From Euzebyales bacterium (GTDB lineage Bacteria > Actinomycetota > Nitriliruptoria > Euzebyales > JAHELV01), in assembly GCA_035461305.1 (NCBI GenBank), contig DATHVN010000008.1, positions 1 through 52,622 on the forward strand: a stretch of 52,622 nt of DNA, in the 5' to 3' direction. Of the stretch, positions 1 to 7,568 are shown one piece after another. Numbering within the stretch: the stretch's first letter is position 1; every line of letters starts with the position of its first letter. The position numbers and the translations under genes are program-made. The notes under the pieces are model-generated. The model did no database searches. It was not told the DNA's origin and saw only the letters and a program-made list of their open reading frames with translations.

Positions 1-386
1 TGGGGGGCGTAGGTGGTCCGGTGGTAGCCCCAGCCGCTGGTGAACCGGTGCGCCGGCACGCCCGCACCCAGCCACCGCCCGTCCACGCTGAACCAGATGC
101 CGTCGAGCAGTTTGATCGGCGGGGCCCAGAAGCCACCCATCTCGCCTCGGGTGTGGAACCCCATCGCGGGATACAGCCCGTCGGCGGTCGACGTGGCGTA
201 CAGCTGATCGCCGATGACCACGGCGCGTCGGTCGGCCAGTCGCGTCGTCTCCGACAGCTCCGGCGACCGGGTCAGGACGCCGGTCGTCGTACCGACGCCC
301 TCGGCGCCGGCCGGCACGGCCAGCACCGACAGCGTGAGCGCGATCGCCAACACGACGCCAACGAGACGTCCACGGACTCGACGCAT
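1..386 (-). CDS. Secreted protein, partial (3' end beyond the left edge)
   Basis: The reading frame is open from an ATG at 386 to the window edge, about 128 residues. A second ATG lies at 392, but the run of six G directly abuts it and is six bases from the one at 386, so 386 is preferred. The N-terminus is a typical signal peptide (basic MRRVRGR, a hydrophobic Leu/Val/Ala stretch, then a VPAGA cleavage region), so the protein is exported. The mature part contains YPAMGFHTRGEMGG and IKLLDGIWFSVDG, which look like a folded enzyme domain. I do not recognise the family with certainty; a GH15-like or related carbohydrate-active protein would suit the sugar importer and debranching enzyme next door. 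It lies downstream of the importer genes on the same strand. Confidence 0.6.
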   Translation of the reverse strand, partial: MRRVRGRLVGVVLAIALTLSVLAVPAGAEGVGTTTGVLTRSPELSETTRLADRRAVVIGDQLYATSTADGLYPAMGFHTRGEMGGFWAPPIKLLDGIWFSVDGRWLGAGVPAHRFTSGWGYHRTTYAP

Positions 387-521
387 TGCCATCCCCCCGG
401 TTCAACACCCGGCCTCCCCCGGGATCACCCTGGCCCGTCGTGACGACCGCCGGCGGCGGCCTCCCTGTCGGTGGTGCATCGACCGCCGACACCTCGTCGG
501 GGTCGTCCAGCTGCAGCCGCG

Positions 522-1427
522 CTAGCCCTTCACGCTGCCGGCGGTCAGGCCGGCGACGATCCTGCGTTGGAAGATCAAGGTCATGATGATCAGCGGGATC
601 GAGATGACCACGCAGGCGGCGGTGATCGTGCCGATCGGACGCTCGAACTGGCTCGCACCCGTGAAGAACGCGATGGCCGTGGTGGCCGTCTGCACCTCGA
701 GGTCGCGTGGTGCGAATGTGCTCGCGATCAGGAACTCGTTGGTGGCGTACACGAACACGATGATCGCCGCGGCGAACACACCCGGCGCCGCGAGCGGCAG
801 CACCACCTTGTAGAAGGTCTGCCACGGCGTGGCACCGTCGACGCGCGCCGACTCGGCGAGCTCCATCGGGATCGTCGAGAAGAATGTCACCAGGATGAAG
901 ATCGTCAGTGGCAGCGTGAACGCGATGTAGGGGATGTACAGCCCTGGGTAGGTGTTGAGCAGCCCGAGCGCGCGCCACGCCTCGTACAGCGGAGGCACAA
1001 GCGCGACCGGCGGGAACAGGCTGGCCGCCAGCACCCCCGACATCCACAGGACCTTCTTCTTCAGCGGCAGCCGTGCCAGCGCGTAGGCCGCGAAGCTGCC
1101 GATGACGATGCAGATGACGGTCGTGAAGATCGCCACCACGAACGTGTTGCGCAGGTTGTAGATGAAGTTCTGCTCGAACACGGTCTGGTAGTTGCTGATG
1201 CCGAACGGGCCCTGGAAGATGTTCGGGTCGTTCAGCGCGTCGTTGCCCTGCTTGAGGCTGGTGCTGATCAACCACACGAAGGGGAACAGACACCACGCGA
1301 AGATGGCCAGCAGCAGCACCGCCTTGCCGACCTTGCGGGCGGTGGTGTCCTCGGTCGAGGCTGCCGCTCTCCGCTGGGGGGGCGGCGCCGTGGTCTCGGT
1401 GGTCTCGGCGTCGATCGTCTGACTCAT
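522..1427 (-). CDS. Carbohydrate ABC transporter permease (MalG/UgpE type)
   Basis: A 301-residue inner-membrane permease of a CUT1-type sugar importer. About six hydrophobic segments follow a 35-residue cytoplasmic N-terminus. The EAA loop that docks the ATPase is visible as ELAESARVDGATPWQTF followed by VVLPLAAPG, and the C-terminus (RRIVAGLTAGSVKG) is typical of MalG-like subunits. The start is well supported by GGAGGAG upstream of ATG 1427. It lies 3 bp after the partner permease and is third in the set binding protein-permease-permease. No ATPase gene is present, so a shared MsiK-like ATPase elsewhere is likely. The substrate is probably an alpha-glucoside, judged only from the neighbouring debranching-type enzyme. 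Confidence 0.93.
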   Translation of the reverse strand: MSQTIDAETTETTAPPPQRRAAASTEDTTARKVGKAVLLLAIFAWCLFPFVWLISTSLKQGNDALNDPNIFQGPFGISNYQTVFEQNFIYNLRNTFVVAIFTTVICIVIGSFAAYALARLPLKKKVLWMSGVLAASLFPPVALVPPLYEAWRALGLLNTYPGLYIPYIAFTLPLTIFILVTFFSTIPMELAESARVDGATPWQTFYKVVLPLAAPGVFAAAIIVFVYATNEFLIASTFAPRDLEVQTATTAIAFFTGASQFERPIGTITAACVVISIPLIIMTLIFQRRIVAGLTAGSVKG

Positions 1428-1430
1428 GGC

Positions 1431-2366
1431 CTACTCCTCCACCCCGATGACCAGATCCCTGCCGAGCGCAGAGATGAACACGATGCCGATCGCCAGGACG
1501 ATTGCGAACGTCAACGTCGAGAACGCCGAGCCCAGTCCGGGGTCGGGCGTCTGCACCACGAACTGCTGCACCAGGACCGACAGGGTCTCGGTGCCGAACG
1601 CGCCGTTGGTCATCACTGCCGGCAGGTCGTAGATGCGCAGGGCGTCGACGGTGCGGAACAGCAGGGCCACCAGGATCGCTGGCCGCAGCAGCGGCAGCGT
1701 GATGTTGCGGAACCGCTGCCAGGCGGTGGCGCCGTCGACGCGCGCGGCTTCGTACAGTTCCCCCGGGATGGTCTGGAGACCTGCAAGCAGCAGCAGTGCC
1801 ACGAACGGCGCCGTCTTCCAGACATCCGCGAAGATGACCGCGAACATCGCCCAGTAGTCGGCGCCCAACCAGTTGAAGTCGGCGGGGACGAACGGGAGCA
1901 CCGAGTTGATGAAGCCCGGTGTGATGTTGAACATGAAGAACCACATCTGGGCGCTGATGACCGTCGGGATGACCCACGGGATCAGGATGGCCGCCCGCGT
2001 GACGCCCCGACCGAAGAACGCCCTGTTCATGATCAGCGCGAACACCATGCCGATGATGAACTCGAAGAACACCGACCCGACGGTGAACACGAAGGTCGCG
2101 ATCACCGAGTCCCAGAACCGCGGGTCGGTGGCCGCCTCGATGTAGTTGCCCAGGCCCGCGAAGCCGGTCCGCTGGCGCCCCTGGTAGGCCCACAGGCTCA
2201 GGAAGGCCGCCCAGATGATCGGGAAGCCGGCGACCAGCACCATCGCGGTGACCGACGGCGCCATGAAGGCGCGGGCCAGGGTGCGCTCGGACATGCCCTG
2301 GGGCTGCGACCTCGGCGGCTCGGACTGCTGTCCGGCGCTCGCGGTCTCCTCGGTGTCGACGGCCAT
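1431..2366 (-). CDS. Carbohydrate ABC transporter permease (MalF/UgpA type)
   Basis: A 311-residue permease partner of the downstream gene. A hydrophilic N-terminus of about 35 residues is followed by six membrane segments. The EAA motif is ELYEAARVDGATAWQRF with ITLPLLRPA, as in MalF/UgpA proteins. Translation is probably coupled to the binding-protein gene: that gene's stop lies 2 bp upstream and its last codons carry the GGAGGG ribosome site. It forms the heterodimeric channel of a CUT1 sugar importer. The fit to the family is clear; the substrate is not. Confidence 0.93.
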   Translation of the reverse strand: MAVDTEETASAGQQSEPPRSQPQGMSERTLARAFMAPSVTAMVLVAGFPIIWAAFLSLWAYQGRQRTGFAGLGNYIEAATDPRFWDSVIATFVFTVGSVFFEFIIGMVFALIMNRAFFGRGVTRAAILIPWVIPTVISAQMWFFMFNITPGFINSVLPFVPADFNWLGADYWAMFAVIFADVWKTAPFVALLLLAGLQTIPGELYEAARVDGATAWQRFRNITLPLLRPAILVALLFRTVDALRIYDLPAVMTNGAFGTETLSVLVQQFVVQTPDPGLGSAFSTLTFAIVLAIGIVFISALGRDLVIGVEE

Positions 2367-2368
2367 GC

Positions 2369-3721
2369 CTAGCCCTCCAGTTGGCTGGTCAGCTCGGTGT
2401 TCAGGTCATTGATCGTCGGCCCGACGGGCGCGCTGCCGTTGTACGCCGGGAAGATCGCCTGCTGGATGTCCTGGCTCAGGAAGTTGTACGACGGGACCGG
2501 AGGACGCGGCTTCGACTGCGGCAGGATCTCCGCCAGCAGGCTCATCACCGGGTCGTCGGACAGCTCGTCGTAGACGTCCTCGCGGGTCGGCGGCAGCGAG
2601 TCCTCGGCGAGCATCTTCTGGGCCTCCGGGTCGGTCGCGGCCCAGACGACGAAGTCCTTGGCCTCTTCGGTCTTCTCCGAGTAGGCGTTGACCGCGAGGT
2701 TGAACCCACCGAGCGCCGACACGGTGCCCTCCCCCGTGAACGTCGGCAGCGGTGCGATGTCGAACTTGCCCTCCACGGCGCTCGGGTTCTCCTCGTCCTC
2801 ACCCTGCATCAGCGAGTAGGCATACGGCCAGTTGCGCATGAAGACGGCTTTGCCGCTCTGGAAGGTGTTGCGCCCCTCCTCCTCCAGCATGGTGTTGAAG
2901 CCGGGGGCGAACGTGCCGTCCTCCAGCGACGTCTGCATGAACTCAAGCGCCCGTTGCCCGGCCTCGTTCTGGTCCAGTACGGCCTGGCTGCCGTCCTCGT
3001 TCACCAGCTCGCCGCCGGCACCCCACACCAGCTCGAGGTAGTTGACGACCAGTCCCTCGTACTGGGAGCCCTGACCGACGTATCCGCCGATGCCCTCCCG
3101 CTCGCCGATCTCCTTGGCCATCGTCGCCAGCTCGTCCCAGGTCTTGGGTGGCTCGTCGACCAGGTCGGAGCGGTAGTAGAGGAACCCCGCGTTGGTGTTG
3201 AACGGCGCCGCCCAGACCTCCTCCTGGTGCAGGGCGGACTCCAGCGCCGGGTCGAGCACCACACCCTCGAGGTCGCCGCGTCGGTCCTCGAGCTTCTCGA
3301 TCCAGCCGTTGACCGCGAACTCGCCCGTCCAGATCACGTCGAGGCCCAGGATGTCGAACGTCGGGCTCTGCGCCTGCAGCTCGTAGGCCATCTGCTCGCG
3401 CTGCAGGTCCGCTTCGTCCGGCAGCGGGACCAGCTTCACGGCAGGACGCGACGGGTCCTGCTCGGTGTAGAGCGTGGCGATCCTCTCGTTCACGGCGCCC
3501 GGTGCGGCGGACGCGCCACCGACGGCCCACACCAGGTCATCGGGTCCCGCACCGGTCGACGACGGCGCAGGCAGGCTGCACGCGGCGGCGAGCAGTGCGA
3601 GCACCACGAGCGCGGCCACCCTGCGACCGGCACCCACGGCCGGGTTGCGCGCCCCCCGCCCGCGTTGCCTCCTTGGTCTCCGGTTCGGAGCGATCGGTCT
3701 GTTCCAGCGCATTCCACCCAT
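2369..3721 (-). CDS. Extracellular solute-binding lipoprotein of the sugar ABC importer
   Basis: A type 1 (MalE/UgpB-like) substrate-binding lipoprotein. The lipobox LLAAAC follows the hydrophobic stretch VAALVVLALLAA, so the mature protein is anchored outside the membrane. Body motifs such as WDELATMAKEI, FNTNAGFLYYR and GGFNLAVNAYS are normal for the family. The start is uncertain. ATG 3721 (450 residues) or ATG 3712 gives an unusually long, Arg-rich leader, while GTG 3637 would give a compact signal peptide beginning MGAGRR; none has a good Shine-Dalgarno. A TATACC box about 8 bp upstream of ATG 3721 would suit a leaderless transcript. It is the first gene of the importer operon and divergent from the glycosidase at 3788. 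Confidence 0.9.
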   Translation of the reverse strand: MGGMRWNRPIAPNRRPRRQRGRGARNPAVGAGRRVAALVVLALLAAACSLPAPSSTGAGPDDLVWAVGGASAAPGAVNERIATLYTEQDPSRPAVKLVPLPDEADLQREQMAYELQAQSPTFDILGLDVIWTGEFAVNGWIEKLEDRRGDLEGVVLDPALESALHQEEVWAAPFNTNAGFLYYRSDLVDEPPKTWDELATMAKEIGEREGIGGYVGQGSQYEGLVVNYLELVWGAGGELVNEDGSQAVLDQNEAGQRALEFMQTSLEDGTFAPGFNTMLEEEGRNTFQSGKAVFMRNWPYAYSLMQGEDEENPSAVEGKFDIAPLPTFTGEGTVSALGGFNLAVNAYSEKTEEAKDFVVWAATDPEAQKMLAEDSLPPTREDVYDELSDDPVMSLLAEILPQSKPRPPVPSYNFLSQDIQQAIFPAYNGSAPVGPTINDLNTELTSQLEG

Positions 3722-3787
3722 GGCCGTGGTATAGACGAAAAGAGCCGATCTGGCTAGACCCCATCGTCGCCACGTCGTGGAAAGGGC
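3722..3787. promoter_or_regulatory. Divergent promoter region between sugar importer and glycosidase
   Basis: The 66 bp between two divergent genes must hold both promoters if they are not leaderless. It contains a TATACC box facing the importer and an interrupted inverted repeat AGCC-5-GGCT that could bind a sugar-responsive repressor. These are pattern observations only; no regulator gene is adjacent. Confidence 0.3.
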
Positions 3788-5800
3788 GTGCTCATCACGA
3801 CCCTTGCGTCCCTGCACACCGCGGTCGGTGGCGGTGCGGTGCTGATCACGGCATCCGACGGTGGTGTTACCCCGGACGGGGTCACCGGCCTCTATAGCGG
3901 CGACCGCCGGCTGCTGTCACACCTGGCCCTCACCGTGGCCGGCCACCACCATGAACTGCTCGACAGTGCAGACCCGGGTCCCGACCGGCGCACCCTGCAC
4001 CGGCTGGTCCGGGATGCCGCGGGACGGCAGCGGGCGCTGCTGTCCCAAGTGCACCACGTCGACGGCGGCCTGCGCGTCGATCTGACAGTGCGGTCGCTCG
4101 GTGGCGAGGTCACGCTCGAGCTGGTCATCGACGTCGCGACCGACCTGGGTGACCTGCTCACGCTGCGTTATGGCGAGCCCCCACCGCCGCCCGTGCCCTA
4201 CCGCCCGGCCGGCGCCGGGCTGGTCGGCGGGGACACCACGGTCGGGGTCGAGGTGACCGCTGGCGAGGCGATCCTGGACCCCACCGGTCGGGTGTCGTGG
4301 ACGGTTACCGCCACCCCGGGGGTGTCGCGCACCGTCGGGATAGACGTCGCACGCCGGCCGCGACGGCGATCGTCCGCGCCCGCCGTCGCCGACGTCGAGG
4401 TGACCGGCGACCACCGGTGGCACCGGGCCGTCGCGTCGGCGCGTGCCGACCTCGTGGCCCTGCACATGCACGACGACGAGCGCGGGCTCTCGTGGATCGG
4501 CGCCGGCGCGCCCTGGTACATGGCGCTGTTCGGCCGCGACGCCCTCCTGACGGCCCACCAGGCCCTGATCCTGGGCACCGGCCAGGCGCTCGACGTCCTC
4601 GAGGCGCTGGCGCACTTCCAGGGGACGACCGACGACGAGCGGACGGGCGAGGCACCCGGCAAGGTGCTCCATGAGCTGCGCACCGGCGACAGCGGCGTCT
4701 TCGGGCTGGCGCCCTGGCAGCCGTACTTCGGGTCGGTCGACGCCACCCCGCTGTTCGTCATGCTGCTCGCCGAGGCGTGGCGGTGGGGCGCGGACGCCGA
4801 TCGGGTGCGCGCGCTGCTGCCCGCGGCCCGCCGCGCGGTGGCGTGGTGCCGCTCCGTGGCCGAGGCAGACGCAGGCGGCCACCTGACCTACGACGCCGAC
4901 CCCGACGGGCTGATCAACCAGGGCTGGAAGGACTTCCCCGACGCGATGGTGCACGCCGACGGGAGCATCGCACCACCGCCGATCGCGGTGGTCGAGGCCC
5001 AGGGCTACCACTGGCGGGCGCTGCGCGACCTCGCCGAGCTGGAGCGGCACGTGGGGGATCCGGTCGCCAGCGACAGCCTGGGCGCCGAGGCCGCGGGCGT
5101 GCGGTCACGGGTCCTGGCGGCGTTCCGCTCACCCGCCGACCACGTGCTGGCCATGGCGCTGGACGGCCACGGACGCCCTCTGGAGGTCACGTCGAGCAAC
5201 GCCGGCCACCTGCTGTGGGTCGGCATGCTTGACGCCGCCGACGCTGCGGCGCTGGCCGACCGGCTGACGGCGGCGGACATGGACAGCGGGTGGGGCCTGC
5301 GCACGTTGAGCAGCACGGCGGCCGCGTACGACCCGTTGTCGTACCACCGCGGGTCGATCTGGCCCCACGACACCGCCCTCGTGATCGACGGGATTGCCCG
5401 CGCGGGACGGCAGCGGCGCGCCGCGAACCTCATCGACGGGGTGCTGCGGCTGGCCGAGCACGCCGGATGGCGCCTGCCCGAGGTGGTCGCCGGATACGGC
5501 GTCGACGAGGTCGACGCACCTGTGCCCTACCCCACCACCTGCAGTCCACAGGCGTGGAGCGCCGCGGTGCCGCTCGCCCTGCTGCGCACGCTGCTGAGGC
5601 TCGACCCCGACGTGCCGGCGGGCAGGGTGGCGCTCGGGCCCGCACTGCGCGATGACGTGACCCTCACCGTCACGGGCATCCGCCTCGGCGCCCACCGCCT
5701 CGACGTGTCGCTCGACCGCGGCCGCATCTCCGCGCGCACCGACGCCCCCCTCGATGTCACCGTGCGCGACGAACCAGATGTGTCATCGGATGCACGATGA
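3788..5800 (+). CDS. Glycogen-debranching-type glycosidase (GDE_N plus amylo-1,6-glucosidase-like domain)
   Basis: A 670-residue cytoplasmic enzyme. Residues about 1-200 form a beta-rich domain like the N-terminal domain of bacterial glycogen debranching enzymes, opening with a LYSGDRRLLS-like segment. Residues about 210-640 form an (alpha/alpha)6 barrel with WYMALFGRDALLTAHQ, the substrate-pocket signature of the amylo-alpha-1,6-glucosidase/GH63-like group, then VDATPLFVMLL and YHRGSIWPHDTALV. It probably hydrolyses alpha-glucosidic bonds in imported or stored glucans. The start is GTG 3788, with GGAAAGGG only one base away, so the real start could be slightly downstream. It is divergent from a sugar ABC importer, which supports a role in using imported oligosaccharides; the exact substrate is inferred. 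Confidence 0.85.
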   Translation: MLITTLASLHTAVGGGAVLITASDGGVTPDGVTGLYSGDRRLLSHLALTVAGHHHELLDSADPGPDRRTLHRLVRDAAGRQRALLSQVHHVDGGLRVDLTVRSLGGEVTLELVIDVATDLGDLLTLRYGEPPPPPVPYRPAGAGLVGGDTTVGVEVTAGEAILDPTGRVSWTVTATPGVSRTVGIDVARRPRRRSSAPAVADVEVTGDHRWHRAVASARADLVALHMHDDERGLSWIGAGAPWYMALFGRDALLTAHQALILGTGQALDVLEALAHFQGTTDDERTGEAPGKVLHELRTGDSGVFGLAPWQPYFGSVDATPLFVMLLAEAWRWGADADRVRALLPAARRAVAWCRSVAEADAGGHLTYDADPDGLINQGWKDFPDAMVHADGSIAPPPIAVVEAQGYHWRALRDLAELERHVGDPVASDSLGAEAAGVRSRVLAAFRSPADHVLAMALDGHGRPLEVTSSNAGHLLWVGMLDAADAAALADRLTAADMDSGWGLRTLSSTAAAYDPLSYHRGSIWPHDTALVIDGIARAGRQRRAANLIDGVLRLAEHAGWRLPEVVAGYGVDEVDAPVPYPTTCSPQAWSAAVPLALLRTLLRLDPDVPAGRVALGPALRDDVTLTVTGIRLGAHRLDVSLDRGRISARTDAPLDVTVRDEPDVSSDAR

Positions 5801-5815
5801 CCCGATTCGGTCATC
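5796..5815. terminator. Hairpin between convergent genes
   Basis: GATGACC and GGTCATC form a perfect 7-bp stem with a 6-base loop, overlapping the stop codon of the glycosidase and facing the 3' end of the acyl-CoA dehydrogenase gene. There is no T tract, so it is only a candidate bidirectional terminator. Confidence 0.35.
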
Positions 5816-5858
5816 CACCCGGCGGTGCAGCCGCGTCACGGCAGGCCCGCCCGTGGTG

Positions 5859-7568
5859 TCAGACCGTGTGGTGGTAGCGGTCGCGTTCATAGGCGGCCCG
5901 CGCGATCTGGAACGCGCGGTCGTCGTCGTTGCGCTCGATCTGCTCGAACTGGCGGCGGACGCGCTCGGCGGCGCGGACGCAGAACGTCTCGGCGATGAAC
6001 GGCTCGTCGCCGACCATGCCCTGCTCGGGGTGGTCGAGCACGTCGGACACGCGCGCCAGCGTCGCGACCTGCGCGAAGATGTCGGTCACCGCCGATGCCA
6101 GCCGTTTGTGCTGCGCACCTCGCAGCTTGATCGCCTCGCCGTGGTGACGCAGCAGCTTCTCGGTCACCGAGCGTAGCTGCTCGACCTGCTCGCCGACCTC
6201 CCGCGCCTGTGCGGCGAAGCGCTCGTGGGTCAGGGTCAGCTTCGGGGGCTGGACGCGCCGGCGGACCATGCCGCCGACGTAGTCGGCCACCACACCGACG
6301 GCGTTGATCGGGTCCCGCAAGTCCAGGTGGGACAGGCCCGACAGCTGCGCGGCGACCGGCTCGATGCCATTGAGCGCGATGTAGCTGCGCAGCACGTCGT
6401 TGGCGCCCTCGAAGATCGGGAAGATCCTGATGTCGCGCAGCACCTTCTCGTACGGCTCGGTGCGCATGTAGGCCCTGCCGCCGGCCAGCTGGAAGGCCCG
6501 GTTCGCGGCCGCCCAGATGAAGTCGGTCCCGGCGACCTTCACGATCGCCGACTCCAGCGAGAAGTCCTCCAGGCCGCGGTCGACCATGCCGGTCGTCAGG
6601 TACGCCATTGCCTCCAGGCCGTAGGTGTAGGCGACCATCCAGCCGATCTTGTCCTGCACCAGCTCGAACTCCGCGAGCGGCCGGCCGAACTGCTCGCGGC
6701 CGGTGACGTGGGTGATCGCGAGGTCGGTCAGGCTGCGCGCCGCCGCGACCGAGGCGGTGCCCAGCGACATGCGCCCGTTGTTGAGGATCTCCATCGCGAT
6801 GGTGAAGCCCTCGCCCTCGGACCCGAGGACGTTGGCCCTCGGCACCCGCACGTCACGGAACGACAGGCGGCGCAGGTCGTTGGCCCGCAGCCCCATCGTG
6901 TCGTAGCGCTTCCCGACCTCGAAGCCATCCATGCCGCGTTCGACCAGCAGCGCGACGTGCGCACCCGCGGGTGTGCGCGCGAACGTGGTCAGCACGTCGG
7001 CGCGCGAGCCGTTGCCGATGTAGCGCTTGTCGCCGTTGAGGATGTACGAGCCGTCGGCCTGCAGCTCCGCGGTCGACTCGAGGTGGTAGGCGTCGGACCC
7101 GGCGTTGGGCTCGGTCAGCGCGAACGCCGCCAGCCTCCGGCCGCGTGCGAGGTCCGGCAGGAACCGGTCCTTCTGCTCCTCGCTGCCGAACAGGTGGATG
7201 CCCTTGTAGCCGATCGACTGGTGGACGCCCAGCACGATCCCAAGCGTCGGGTCGACCCCGCTGATGGCCTCGAACATCCGGCAGTAGGCGGTCTGGCTCA
7301 GCCCGAGCCCTCCGTGTCGCGGGTCGACGAACAGGCCGAGCAACCCCATGTCGCCGAGCGCGTGCAGGACGTCGTCGTCGATCCACCGCGCCTCCTCGAC
7401 CGCGCGCGCGTCGTAGTGCTCCGCGGCCCAGTCGCGCAGCTGTCCGGTCAGCGCGTCGACACGCGCATGCTCGTCGGCGGCCATGCGGGGGTAGGGCGTG
7501 ACCAGTCCCTCGTGCAGTTCGCCGAGGAACAGCGGCTTGACGAACGACGGTGCGGTGTGCCGGGTCAC
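5859..7568 (-). CDS. fadE: Acyl-CoA dehydrogenase, long form with C-terminal extension
   Basis: A 569-residue flavoenzyme that introduces the alpha-beta double bond in fatty acyl-CoA. The acyl-CoA dehydrogenase signature FALTEPNAGSDA and the FAD-binding FGRPLAEFELVQDK are present, and the catalytic base is the Glu in FEGANDVLR. A C-terminal extension of about 150 residues, as in VLCAD-like enzymes, follows. The start is GTG 7568: its GTGA overlaps the stop of the upstream fadJ-like gene, and the longer open frame upstream is an Arg-rich shadow of that gene. It is the last gene of a thiolase, hydratase/dehydrogenase, acyl-CoA dehydrogenase operon, so the three core steps of beta-oxidation are made together. 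Confidence 0.93.
   Translation of the reverse strand: MTRHTAPSFVKPLFLGELHEGLVTPYPRMAADEHARVDALTGQLRDWAAEHYDARAVEEARWIDDDVLHALGDMGLLGLFVDPRHGGLGLSQTAYCRMFEAISGVDPTLGIVLGVHQSIGYKGIHLFGSEEQKDRFLPDLARGRRLAAFALTEPNAGSDAYHLESTAELQADGSYILNGDKRYIGNGSRADVLTTFARTPAGAHVALLVERGMDGFEVGKRYDTMGLRANDLRRLSFRDVRVPRANVLGSEGEGFTIAMEILNNGRMSLGTASVAAARSLTDLAITHVTGREQFGRPLAEFELVQDKIGWMVAYTYGLEAMAYLTTGMVDRGLEDFSLESAIVKVAGTDFIWAAANRAFQLAGGRAYMRTEPYEKVLRDIRIFPIFEGANDVLRSYIALNGIEPVAAQLSGLSHLDLRDPINAVGVVADYVGGMVRRRVQPPKLTLTHERFAAQAREVGEQVEQLRSVTEKLLRHHGEAIKLRGAQHKRLASAVTDIFAQVATLARVSDVLDHPEQGMVGDEPFIAETFCVRAAERVRRQFEQIERNDDDRAFQIARAAYERDRYHHTV

Noticed and set aside
471-2372. 633-residue plus-strand open frame
   Set aside because: It is antisense to two clear permease genes, is His/Arg/Asp-rich with no domain pattern, and arises from codon bias in high-GC DNA.
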